Shown piece after piece: positions 19,030 to 27,378 of a stretch of DNA of 64,000 nt. The notes under the pieces were generated by a model. The model had not been told where the DNA came from. It saw only the letters and a program-made list of their open reading frames with translations, and ran no database searches. The first letter of the stretch is position 1, and the number at the start of each line of letters is the position of its first letter. Made by a program: the position numbers and the translations under genes. This DNA comes from Salinibius halmophilus (GTDB lineage: Bacteria > Pseudomonadota > Gammaproteobacteria > Pseudomonadales > Natronospirillaceae), in the NCBI RefSeq assembly GCF_003577475.1, contig NZ_QPEP01000007.1, forward strand, positions 135,164 to 199,163, given 5' to 3'.

Positions 19030-21318
19030 ATGGAAACCATCCATATTACTCACAATCCATTTTTGATTGAGACTGAGTTTTTGATTAATGGTCAGGCACC
19101 GGCGGCGGGGTCAAAAATTAATGCATTCAGTAAAAAGCGTTTACAGCTTTGGGTCGAACAAATATTTGACGAGTTGGTTGAGCTTTTTAATGGTTGTAAG
19201 CAATTTCAAGTCGAGTTTAAAGGCGTTCAAGCCGACTTTGAAGATGTGAAAGAAGCTGCCGAAAAAGCCACAGCAAAAGGCCTGGAGATTGAGCTGTCGT
19301 ATACGCTAGTGGAAGGCGCGCAGGAGCGCTTAACAAAAATCACCGAATTTATGACTCGGTTAAGATATGAATCGGAAAAGTTTGCTTCCTACCTTGAACA
19401 AAGCGATCAGAACGCTAAGAAAGACTTTGAAGAGGCCCTCGACAACGACTTTGATGCTTATGTTGTCGCGACTATGTCGTCGGGTAAGTCCACGTTTATT
19501 AACGCTTTGTTGGGCCAAGATCTACTGCCAGCCGCCAACCAAGCAACCACCGCGACAATCGCCAAGATCTATGATGATAAAGAAGTTGGTGACACGTTTA
19601 TAGGTGAACGCTTTGACCGCACTGGTCAGTTAGTCGAAAAGGTCGAAGAAGTAGATCGCGAGATTCTGCAAAAGTGGAATAGCGATAAAGAGACCAAAAC
19701 CATCGAGCTTCATGGGAATATTCGTGCAGTAAAAGAAAATGCAAACATTAGGCTGGTATTAACCGACACACCAGGGCCGAACAATGCCCAAGATGCTGAG
19801 CATCAGCGTACAACGCTAGGTTATATCCAAGACTCCGCTCGTAATCCTCTGATCGTTTATGTGCTCAATGCTACCCAATTGGGCATTAATGATGATCAGC
19901 AGCTGCTGCGACTGGTTGCCGACACGATGGAAAAAGGCGGCAAACAAAGCAGAGACCGTTTTCTATTTGTGATAAACAAAATGGACGAGTTTGATCCGGA
20001 GAAAGGGGAGAGTGTTGAGAAGGCGCTTGAAAATGTTAAGGCATATTTAGAAAAGAACGGCATCGTCGACCCGATTATGTACCCCGTTTCTGCTCGTATG
20101 GCTTATCTGCTTCGCCGCCAAGGTAGTCTGACCCGCTCGGAGCGCAATGACAAAGCCTGTATGGCTGACTTGTTACTCGAAGAGCCGAGTATGGCAATGC
20201 CGCAATATATGCGGGTAAGTTCGAGCGTGCGCCAAGCCATGGAAGATAAAGCGAAAAACGACCCAGCGCTTGTAGACGCTACCTTGGCGGAGGCTCTACT
20301 AAATAGCGGTATCACTGGCGTTGAAGCTGTTATCGATGAGTATATTGCCAAATATAGTTTTCCAATGCGTTTAAACCGGGCTCATTTAGCGATGAAGGCC
20401 GCGCTAGAAGAAGGTTTGCAGGAAGCGGAGCTAAACAAGCAGCTTGATATGAACGAAAAAGAGTTGGAGCAACTTAAAGCCCAGATACAAGACCTTATGC
20501 AGCGCCGAGAGCAAGGTTTTAATACAGCTGCTTATCAAGAGACGCTACGAACAGAAAGGCCTGATTTACCTGGCGAAGTGCAAGTGCAGCTAGATGAAGC
20601 CGAAGCGCGGGTACTACAACATATTGCGGATTTAGGCAGAACTTACAAGGGCGAAGCGAGTGAAAGTGAGGCGAGCGCAAAGTTAGATCGCTCGGCACAA
20701 GATATACAGTTCGAGTTTAACCGAGTAATTAACGAGTACGAAAGAGCCTTTAAACGCTCACAAGAGCTGACTAAAGAAAGATTACATGAGGAATATCTGC
20801 AACAAGTGAAGGCACTGTTCCCCGATAGCTCGAGTTTGAATCTACCAGCATTCAAGGTGCTAAAAAAATCGATTGATGATTTTTCACTAAATATTGAGCT
20901 GCACAGTAATGAAATCCAAACCAAAGACGTTGTTGTTGATTCATATACTGTGAGTGATTTCACCTGGTGGAAACCATGGACCTGGGGTGATACTCGCACA
21001 GTAGAGGTAAAGGAAGAGCAGTCCTATGTTGACCTTCACGACCTATGGAAAACGCGCGTGATTAATATTCGCAGTCAGTTTAGCACGCTTAAAAGTGGCG
21101 CAATTGAGCGAATAGAATCAGATATCCAAAAGCTGGTAGATAACTATTTAGCCTTTTTAGATAACGAGTTTGCGCCAAAATTTAACGCCTTGCTTGCTGA
21201 TCTAGAGCACAAGATCGAGCATACGGAAGAACGCAAAGAAGCGATTGCTAGGGCTGAAGAAGAAATTGCCGAGATCGAAGGGATCAAAAGGGAGTTAGAC
21301 AGCATTTTGCAGATCTAA
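19030..21318 (+). CDS. Dynamin-like GTPase (second, large)
   Basis: 762 residues, AGGA upstream. Residues ~20-125 are a helical lead-in. The GTPase core has VATMSSGKSTFINALLG (~145-161), NQATTAT (candidate G2), LTDTPGPNNAQD (~244) and NKMDEFDPE (~317). The rest is long helical stalk (Glu/Lys/Leu/Gln rich, e.g. residues ~460-520 and ~720-762) with a tryptophan-rich loop FTWWKPWTWGD at ~642-652. That loop is a plausible membrane-insertion 'paddle'. The architecture is that of full-length bacterial dynamin-like proteins. It is co-directional with the smaller GTPase upstream and a membrane-anchored protein downstream. Confidence 0.86.
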   Translation: METIHITHNPFLIETEFLINGQAPAAGSKINAFSKKRLQLWVEQIFDELVELFNGCKQFQVEFKGVQADFEDVKEAAEKATAKGLEIELSYTLVEGAQERLTKITEFMTRLRYESEKFASYLEQSDQNAKKDFEEALDNDFDAYVVATMSSGKSTFINALLGQDLLPAANQATTATIAKIYDDKEVGDTFIGERFDRTGQLVEKVEEVDREILQKWNSDKETKTIELHGNIRAVKENANIRLVLTDTPGPNNAQDAEHQRTTLGYIQDSARNPLIVYVLNATQLGINDDQQLLRLVADTMEKGGKQSRDRFLFVINKMDEFDPEKGESVEKALENVKAYLEKNGIVDPIMYPVSARMAYLLRRQGSLTRSERNDKACMADLLLEEPSMAMPQYMRVSSSVRQAMEDKAKNDPALVDATLAEALLNSGITGVEAVIDEYIAKYSFPMRLNRAHLAMKAALEEGLQEAELNKQLDMNEKELEQLKAQIQDLMQRREQGFNTAAYQETLRTERPDLPGEVQVQLDEAEARVLQHIADLGRTYKGEASESEASAKLDRSAQDIQFEFNRVINEYERAFKRSQELTKERLHEEYLQQVKALFPDSSSLNLPAFKVLKKSIDDFSLNIELHSNEIQTKDVVVDSYTVSDFTWWKPWTWGDTRTVEVKEEQSYVDLHDLWKTRVINIRSQFSTLKSGAIERIESDIQKLVDNYLAFLDNEFAPKFNALLADLEHKIEHTEERKEAIARAEEEIAEIEGIKRELDSILQI

Positions 21319-21356
21319 TGGAAACTTGGGCTTATTTAGCAACAGGATAATGCGTT

Positions 21357-22307
21357 ATGAATACAACAAATGAACTGCTGAGCTCAGAACTAACACCAGC
21401 GGCGTTTAAAGATCATATTGTAGACTTTGTGAAGAACCCTAATTGCTCCGCAGAGTTGCTTCGCCAGGTCATGGCAGAGCTGCCCTCTGATAAACAGGCA
21501 CTGTTCGAAGAGTATAAAACCAGTGTTGTCATTGATGAAATTGGCACTGACAAATATGAATGGGAGCGCCCTGGATACTTTGAAAAGCAGTTGTTTGCGG
21601 CGAAGAAAAACTTCTGCCAGCGGCGTCTCAACCATTTATTAGAAGTAAAGAGTTACCTAACACAGCGTGGTGTCGCTGGGTTTTCGAAACCAGTGCAACC
21701 GAAGCAGAATAGTACAGGTGGTGCTGAAAATAATAAGGATAACCCGATGAAATCGTCCCTCGCTTCAGTGAATTTGCAAGGCTTTACGCCGTCTCCTTCT
21801 CTAGAAAACTGTGTGCAGAAAGGTGACTTGTCGGCGATACGCGTCGCGTTGTTTATGGAACTGAATGACGAGCGTTTACCGACCGAAACGATTAAGCAAG
21901 CTTTTGCCTGGGTGCGCTCTAAACAGCCTAATCTTTTTGTTGCCTACGAAGAAAATGCTTATGCCAAGGCAATGAGTGAAGACAGCTCTAAATGGACTGA
22001 CGACTACTATCATTTGCAAGAAGTGTACGCGTCTTCCAACTTTAGCGAAGAACGTATCAGCCACATGATTGAGGTGCGCGAGCATGTCTTTAAGCCTGCC
22101 AAAGCAATGCCACCTATAAAAAGCATCTCAAGGCCTGCGCAAGTAACTGTTGCTGAGAATGCCAAACCACAAACGACACGAAGGTCTAGGTCTGCTCACC
22201 CTGCACCAGAAAAACAGCCAACGGGCAATAACTCTTTACAGGCTATGTTGTTAGTTGGTGGCGCTGCCGCTGCGCTAGCTATAGTCGTTCTTGCAGTGTT
22301 AATTTAG
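21357..22307 (+). CDS. Membrane-anchored protein with internal duplication, unknown
   Basis: 316 residues, not recognised. Two related helical halves are visible: YFEKQLFAAKKNFCQRRLNH (~75-94) with LLEVKSYL after it, and YYHLQEVYASSNFSEERISH (~220-239) with MIEVREHVF after it. Each ends a segment containing a conserved W-x(2-4)-Y. A proline/basic linker leads to a C-terminal transmembrane helix (AMLLVGGAAAALAIVVLAVLI), so this is a tail-anchored protein with a cytoplasmic N-domain. It sits between the dynamin pair and the HerA-like ATPase (11-bp spacer) and is a natural candidate for tethering them to the membrane. Confidence 0.7.
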   Translation: MNTTNELLSSELTPAAFKDHIVDFVKNPNCSAELLRQVMAELPSDKQALFEEYKTSVVIDEIGTDKYEWERPGYFEKQLFAAKKNFCQRRLNHLLEVKSYLTQRGVAGFSKPVQPKQNSTGGAENNKDNPMKSSLASVNLQGFTPSPSLENCVQKGDLSAIRVALFMELNDERLPTETIKQAFAWVRSKQPNLFVAYEENAYAKAMSEDSSKWTDDYYHLQEVYASSNFSEERISHMIEVREHVFKPAKAMPPIKSISRPAQVTVAENAKPQTTRRSRSAHPAPEKQPTGNNSLQAMLLVGGAAAALAIVVLAVLI

Positions 22308-22318
22308 AGGAGTTTGCT

Positions 22319-25300
22319 ATGGAAGCAACAGGGAATCGATCACAGGAGCTCACAGAGACTGATGAGTTATTACCATTGCAGAAGCAAGCGCTTACCACCT
22401 TGGCTACAGCCAATGTGCTAATTAACAAAAGCTACTTGGCTGAGTTAGGGCAGTACGATGTGTTACCTATGGCTGGCACAAGTTCTGTGCGGCTTAGTCC
22501 TGGTTCGGATGTGCGAATTTTTCAAGTTGAGCGATTAGTACAAGAAAACAAACAATCAGTGATAGAAAGCATGACAGCTGCTTACACCGCAATGGGTGCA
22601 GCGGGTTATACGGTGTTTTTGTACTTAACGTCAGATGGGCAAGATACCTTGTTTTATATAGGCACGCGTGGCGAGCCTGGAAGAATGCTTGGGCAAAACT
22701 CTGGCGAGTTATTGCAAGAAACATTTAAAGGTCACTTTCCTGGTAGTAAGCTTTCAAAGCTCGATGGTTCTAAGACAACTGCGCTACTAAATAAGTTAGG
22801 CGACAACAAAGCTGGTAATACAGTCACTGCGGTAAGTAGTGTGCCTAGTCTATCGACCGAAGATCAAGAGCACTTTATGCAAGGTCTTGAGCGTTTTATT
22901 GATGCAGCGGAGGAGCGAGTTTACGAAGGACTAATTCTGGCAGAGCCTGTTTCGATGCAAAACTTGAATGTGGTCCGCAGTGGTTTCGAGCAAGTGTCGA
23001 CGCAGCTATCTACTTTAGCAAAGCGGCAATATAGCTATGGCGAGCAAGACAGCGAGGCGGTAAGTACAAGCATTAGTGAGGGGATCAGTCATTCGTTAGG
23101 CGAAAGCCTTGGCTTAACCGAAACGACGGGCACCAACTCTAGTAGCACCACCTCTAAATCGACCACCCATTCAACATCTAGTAGCACTAGCTCACCAGAT
23201 TTAATTTCAGGTATTGCAGGTGCTGGCGCAATGGGCATTGGTGCTCTTGTTGGTGGTCCTATAGGTGCTTTCGCCGGGGCACAAGTGGCAGGCATACTTC
23301 AACGTAGTAATACCCAAGGTAAATCTGAGTCAAAGACTGATAACTTTAGTGAAACCAAAGGGCACTCTCATTCGGCCGCATCGTCTAATACCAAGAATGA
23401 AACAGAGACTAAGAGCTTAAATAGTACCGAAGGAAAAACTCAAACTCAGGGTACCTCACGCCAGCTTAGTTTTGAGGTCGTTGATAAAGGAATTGTTAAC
23501 TTATTAGACAAGATAGATCACCACTTAAGGCGCGTGGATGAAGCCAAAAGCCATGGTGGCTGGCAAAGTGCTGCCTACTTCATTGCTGACAGCGCGGCGA
23601 CGACAGAAGCATTGGCTAGCCAGTTTCTAGGTTTAACTCGTGGCAGTGATTCTTCTATGGAGGAACTGGCTATGACAACCTGGGACAGCGACAAGGCAAA
23701 TGATGTGCGGCACTGGCTTAGCCAGCTAGCGCACCCAAGGCTAAAACCGAGCTTTGCTAGCAATGCGAATCTTTCGTTTTTAACGCCAGCAACCTTTGTT
23801 TCAAGCAAAGAAATGGCAATTCAACTGAGCCTGCCAAGAAAATCTACCTCAAACGTTGTGGTAAAAGAAGCGGCTGCATTTGGCCGAAAAGTGCAGCGGC
23901 TAAATGCCAATCAATCATTGGATTCCCGAGAATTGGAATTAGGCGTTATCCGTCATTTATGGACAGATTCAAAGCAAAGACTTCATTTGGATTTAGACCA
24001 GCTTGCCAGCCACACTCTAGTGACTGGCTCTACTGGCTCGGGTAAAAGTAACGCCATTTACTCGCTGCTTAGCGAAATAAAAGAGCAAGGTATTCCATTT
24101 TTGGTCATAGAGCCGGCAAAGGGTGAATATAAACATGTACTAGGCAATGACCCCAATGTGCGAGTATTGGGAACCAACAGCAAATTTGCCGAACTGCTTA
24201 AGATCAATCCGTTTTCATTCCCTGCGCAAACCCATGTGCTTGAACACATAGATCGTTTGATTGAAGTATTCAATGTGTGTTGGCAGATGCATGACGCCAT
24301 GCCTGCATTGCTGAAGAGCGCTTTGTTACAAAGTTATGGGTCATGTGGCTGGGATTTAAGCAGCTCGACCCAAGATTTTGAGCCTAATCTGTTCCCTAGT
24401 TTTTCTGACGTGCTAATTGAACTTGAGTCTGTCATTGCACACTCAGACTATTCTGACGAGGTTAAGGGTAACTATACGGGTGCTTTAGTTACGCGAGTAC
24501 GCTCGTTGTCGAATGGCCTCAATGGCGAAATATTCACTGCAGATGAAATGACTAATCAGGCACTATTTGACCATAATGTCATTATCGATCTCAGCCGAGT
24601 CGGTTCTCAAGAAACCAAGTCATTAATTATGGGGTTATTGATCATAAAACTTGCTGAGCATCGTGCTGAAAGCAATGAGATGAATCAGCCGCTTCAACAT
24701 GTGACGGTTTTAGAGGAAGCACACCACCTGTTAAGCAGTAGCCATAGCGATCAGCATACGCAGAGCAGTACATTAGCCGCAAAGTCAGTAGAGCTTCTGT
24801 GTAATGCTATTGCCGAAATGCGAACCTATGGTGAAGGCTTTATTATTGCTGATCAGTCTCCAGGCGCTTTACACAAGTCTGCCATTCGCAATAGCAATAC
24901 CAAAATTACCATGCGTTTGCCTGATGAGGCGGATAGGGTGCTAGCTGGTAAGTCAGCTGCGCTGAGCGATGACCAAATTGATGAGTTAGCTCGCCTGCCT
25001 AGCGGTGTTGCCGTTGTTTATCAAAGTGATTGGTTAGAGGCTGTGTTGTGCAAAGTAAAATACTTTAAACCAGAGTTTAAGAGCTATGATTATTGTGCAA
25101 CAAAGACCGCCTTTTGGAATGAGGCCGAGTTCCGCATTCGGTTGGCGAAATGGTTGGTATCTCCTAGATGTGCTATCGACGCTAGTGCAGAGCATCAATC
25201 GGTGACTGAAGACTTGATGAAGAGCACTCTGCCAACTCAAACCAAGGTTAGTTTATTCAGCATTCTAAATGCTGGGAATGGCAAAGCACGGCTAGACATT

Positions 25301-25576
25301 CATAAAGACGAGCATTTTAGCTCACTAGCCAAACTTGTTTTATTGATTTTGGACTGTGAACAAGCGATAACACGTTTGACAAATGAGACAGCAACGGTTG
25401 CTGAATTTAGCTCAGCCTTTGAAGCCCTCATATCCAAGAAGATTGGCTCATGCCATCGGGTCTTGCTGCTTCAGATTTCCCATTCGGTGCTAAAGGCGCT
25501 TTCTTTGAAGAGCAAAGACTATTTTAATCTGTATGCCGCGTGGACAACACAATTTCCGAGGGAGGCGCAATCGTGA
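22319..25576 (+). CDS. HerA/DUF87-type ATPase with Ser- and Gly-rich middle
   Basis: 1085 residues, GAGGAG before ATG 22319. The C-terminal half is a HerA/FtsK-like motor: Walker A VTGSTGSGKSNAIYSLL (~565-581), then FLVIEPAKGEYKHVLG, and Walker B VTVLEEAHHLLSSS (~795). Later motifs include IIADQSPGALHKSAIRNSN, shared with DUF87 ATPases of many defence loci. The middle (~250-380) is very rich in Ser/Thr and contains a glycine/alanine stretch (GIAGAGAMGIGALVGGPIG) that could be membrane active. DUF87 ATPases pump DNA or move with nucleases. It overlaps the LHH nuclease gene by 4 bp (GTGA), so the two are coupled. Confidence 0.83.
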   Translation: MEATGNRSQELTETDELLPLQKQALTTLATANVLINKSYLAELGQYDVLPMAGTSSVRLSPGSDVRIFQVERLVQENKQSVIESMTAAYTAMGAAGYTVFLYLTSDGQDTLFYIGTRGEPGRMLGQNSGELLQETFKGHFPGSKLSKLDGSKTTALLNKLGDNKAGNTVTAVSSVPSLSTEDQEHFMQGLERFIDAAEERVYEGLILAEPVSMQNLNVVRSGFEQVSTQLSTLAKRQYSYGEQDSEAVSTSISEGISHSLGESLGLTETTGTNSSSTTSKSTTHSTSSSTSSPDLISGIAGAGAMGIGALVGGPIGAFAGAQVAGILQRSNTQGKSESKTDNFSETKGHSHSAASSNTKNETETKSLNSTEGKTQTQGTSRQLSFEVVDKGIVNLLDKIDHHLRRVDEAKSHGGWQSAAYFIADSAATTEALASQFLGLTRGSDSSMEELAMTTWDSDKANDVRHWLSQLAHPRLKPSFASNANLSFLTPATFVSSKEMAIQLSLPRKSTSNVVVKEAAAFGRKVQRLNANQSLDSRELELGVIRHLWTDSKQRLHLDLDQLASHTLVTGSTGSGKSNAIYSLLSEIKEQGIPFLVIEPAKGEYKHVLGNDPNVRVLGTNSKFAELLKINPFSFPAQTHVLEHIDRLIEVFNVCWQMHDAMPALLKSALLQSYGSCGWDLSSSTQDFEPNLFPSFSDVLIELESVIAHSDYSDEVKGNYTGALVTRVRSLSNGLNGEIFTADEMTNQALFDHNVIIDLSRVGSQETKSLIMGLLIIKLAEHRAESNEMNQPLQHVTVLEEAHHLLSSSHSDQHTQSSTLAAKSVELLCNAIAEMRTYGEGFIIADQSPGALHKSAIRNSNTKITMRLPDEADRVLAGKSAALSDDQIDELARLPSGVAVVYQSDWLEAVLCKVKYFKPEFKSYDYCATKTAFWNEAEFRIRLAKWLVSPRCAIDASAEHQSVTEDLMKSTLPTQTKVSLFSILNAGNGKARLDIHKDEHFSSLAKLVLLILDCEQAITRLTNETATVAEFSSAFEALISKKIGSCHRVLLLQISHSVLKALSLKSKDYFNLYAAWTTQFPREAQS

Positions 25577-26178
25577 TTGATATTCCTAATATGAAGGAGC
25601 TGCAAGCCGAAGTTAGACCAAAGCTCTTTGATTCACTTGAGCAGCGGAAGTATTCGCCCGAAGAGCTGCGAGACTTAGATAAACCAATCATCGAAAGATT
25701 GGCAAAACGCGAAGCTTTTGAGCCCCTCGATGACACAAAGAAAAAGGAACTAAAAGACTTAGGTTATTCGGAAGATGTGATCGAGGCAGTTGGTTCCAAT
25801 GAAGAAGCTGATATTTATATGGGCGCAGATCTTGAGTCAAAAAGCCTGAATGATCGCGAAGTGTTGGTTAAGAAAGACATCGACCTTGAACAGCAAGATG
25901 ATTTTGGCGCGACTAACCTAGAGCGAATGGAAAATGGCAAGCCACCTTTAGATAAAGATGGAAGGCCGATTGAGTTGCACCATATAGGGCAGAAAAATGA
26001 TGCCCCATTGGCTGAGCTAAGTAAATCGGAACACACCGGCGATGGCAATGATAAGGTTCTTCACGACAAAACTAAGGAATCGGAAATCGACCGAACTGGC
26101 TTTGCCAAAGAGCGGGCGGAGCATTGGCAAGCTCGAGCCGAAGACATAAAGCAACAGGCAGGTACTGAAAATGGATAA
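25573..26178 (+). CDS. LHH-type HNH/EndoVII nuclease, toxin-like
   Basis: GTG 25573, inside GTGA with the HerA stop and behind GGGAGG, is preferred over ATG 25540, which lies deep in the ATPase gene; product 201 residues. The C-terminal half has NLERMENGKPPLDKDGRP, then IELHHIGQKNDAPLAEL (~132-148) and a later EHTGDGNDKVLH, the pattern of the LHH family of HNH/EndoVII toxins, usually found at the tips of polymorphic toxins. Here the domain is a small free protein with no export signal. It overlaps a SUKH immunity gene by 8 bp, a classic toxin-immunity arrangement. Confidence 0.8.
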   Translation: MIDIPNMKELQAEVRPKLFDSLEQRKYSPEELRDLDKPIIERLAKREAFEPLDDTKKKELKDLGYSEDVIEAVGSNEEADIYMGADLESKSLNDREVLVKKDIDLEQQDDFGATNLERMENGKPPLDKDGRPIELHHIGQKNDAPLAELSKSEHTGDGNDKVLHDKTKESEIDRTGFAKERAEHWQARAEDIKQQAGTENG

Positions 26179-26572
26179 GTTAGCAAAATTGCTTGAAATG
26201 AATGGCGCAGATACCCTTCCAGCAACAGCGGAACAAGTTGAAGCAGCTGAGCAGAAGCTTGGCCTATGCTTTGCACCTTGCTACAAAGAGTACTTGCGCC
26301 GCTTTGGTGTGATTTCAGTGGGTGCTAATGAGACATATGGCCTAGGTGTAAAAGAATCGTCATTTTTGAACATTGTTAATGCTTTGAGTGAGTTTAAGAA
26401 GAAGGCTGGTTTTCCTGCGAACTTAATTCCTTTGTCGAGCATTGGCGATGGTCATTATTATATGTTCGACAATGATGCGCAGAAAGTTGTTGTGCTTACT
26501 CTACCTGACCTGGGGACAAGGGACTTTGCCAATAACCTAGAACTCTTCTTAATTGACCTGTTGTTAGCCTAG
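26171..26572 (+). CDS. SUKH (SMI1/KNR4) family immunity protein
   Basis: 133 residues, starting 8 bp inside the LHH nuclease gene. Features of the SUKH fold are visible: ATAEQVEAAEQKLGLCFAPC (~15-34), then YKEYLRRFGVISVGANETYG (~35-54), and near the end LIPLSSIGDGHYYMFD. SUKH proteins are common cytoplasmic inhibitors of nuclease toxins and are known next to LHH/HNH toxins. It most likely neutralises the neighbouring nuclease. Its location inside a BREX locus is unusual. Confidence 0.82.
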   Translation: MDKLAKLLEMNGADTLPATAEQVEAAEQKLGLCFAPCYKEYLRRFGVISVGANETYGLGVKESSFLNIVNALSEFKKKAGFPANLIPLSSIGDGHYYMFDNDAQKVVVLTLPDLGTRDFANNLELFLIDLLLA

Positions 26573-26578
26573 TAACTC

Positions 26579-27298
26579 ATGGCTATTTCAGATGAGCAAA
26601 TAGCCGCAGTCTATGAAATCGCCAAGCGCGCCTATGCGCAGGCGATTTCATTTGACGACGCGGTTGTAAAGCTTGAGTTGGTGCATGGTTGGAACAGCAA
26701 CTCAGCTCAAATCTATTTGAACACGTTCAGTTGTATGATGAGCGGTGAACAGTATCAAAGGACCATCAATGCGGGAGCTACTGAATACTTTTTAAGGAGT
26801 ATTCATACTGACTTTGGTGCTGACGCTTTCTACTCGGCGGTTGGCTCAGTTCGAAAGCATTTGGACTACTACCGATCTAAAGGTAAATCAGCGCAGCCAA
26901 AAATTCAGCTACTGGTTGATCGATTAGTAATTGAGGTTCGCCAGAAATCTGAACTGGAATTACTTAACGAGAGTTTTTCCCAGCAAGTATTGCGGTCGCT
27001 AGCGCTAGCAGGCACTGAAAGGCAAAAAATACTGAGTAGATCAAATAGTCTTCCACGAAAGGTATCGGTAACAGCGACAGTCTTTATTCGTAACCCACAC
27101 GTCGTGGCAGAGGTACTAGCTAGGGCAGGCGGAATATGCGAACAGTGTAATTGCCCAGCACCTTTTAATCGGGCCAGTGATGGTAGTGCTTACCTTGAAG
27201 TCCACCATGTTAAACCACTAGCTAGTGGCGGCGAAGATACGGTTTGCAACGCTATTGCACTTTGCCCCAACTGTCACCGAGAAGCGCACTACGGCTAG
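26579..27298 (+). CDS. HNH endonuclease
   Basis: 239 residues, 6 bp after the SUKH gene. The C-terminal ~60 residues are a zinc-stabilised HNH: GGICEQCNCPAPF (~184-196), LEVHHVKPLASGGEDTVCN (~205-223), CPNCHREAH (~229-237). This C-x2-C / HH / N / C-x2-C-H layout is the McrA-like HNH subtype, often part of modification-dependent restriction enzymes. The N-terminal ~170 residues are helical and unassigned; they could read the target. It may be an independent type IV-like restriction enzyme added to BREX, comparable in position to accessory nucleases in other BREX loci. Confidence 0.82.
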   Translation: MAISDEQIAAVYEIAKRAYAQAISFDDAVVKLELVHGWNSNSAQIYLNTFSCMMSGEQYQRTINAGATEYFLRSIHTDFGADAFYSAVGSVRKHLDYYRSKGKSAQPKIQLLVDRLVIEVRQKSELELLNESFSQQVLRSLALAGTERQKILSRSNSLPRKVSVTATVFIRNPHVVAEVLARAGGICEQCNCPAPFNRASDGSAYLEVHHVKPLASGGEDTVCNAIALCPNCHREAHYG

Positions 27299-27378
27299 GA
27301 TTCTTCTTTTCAAGTGTGGCTTGCCTGAGTTGCGATTGGCCGTTACTGTTCTTGGTAACAAAGGAACGACCTACCTCT

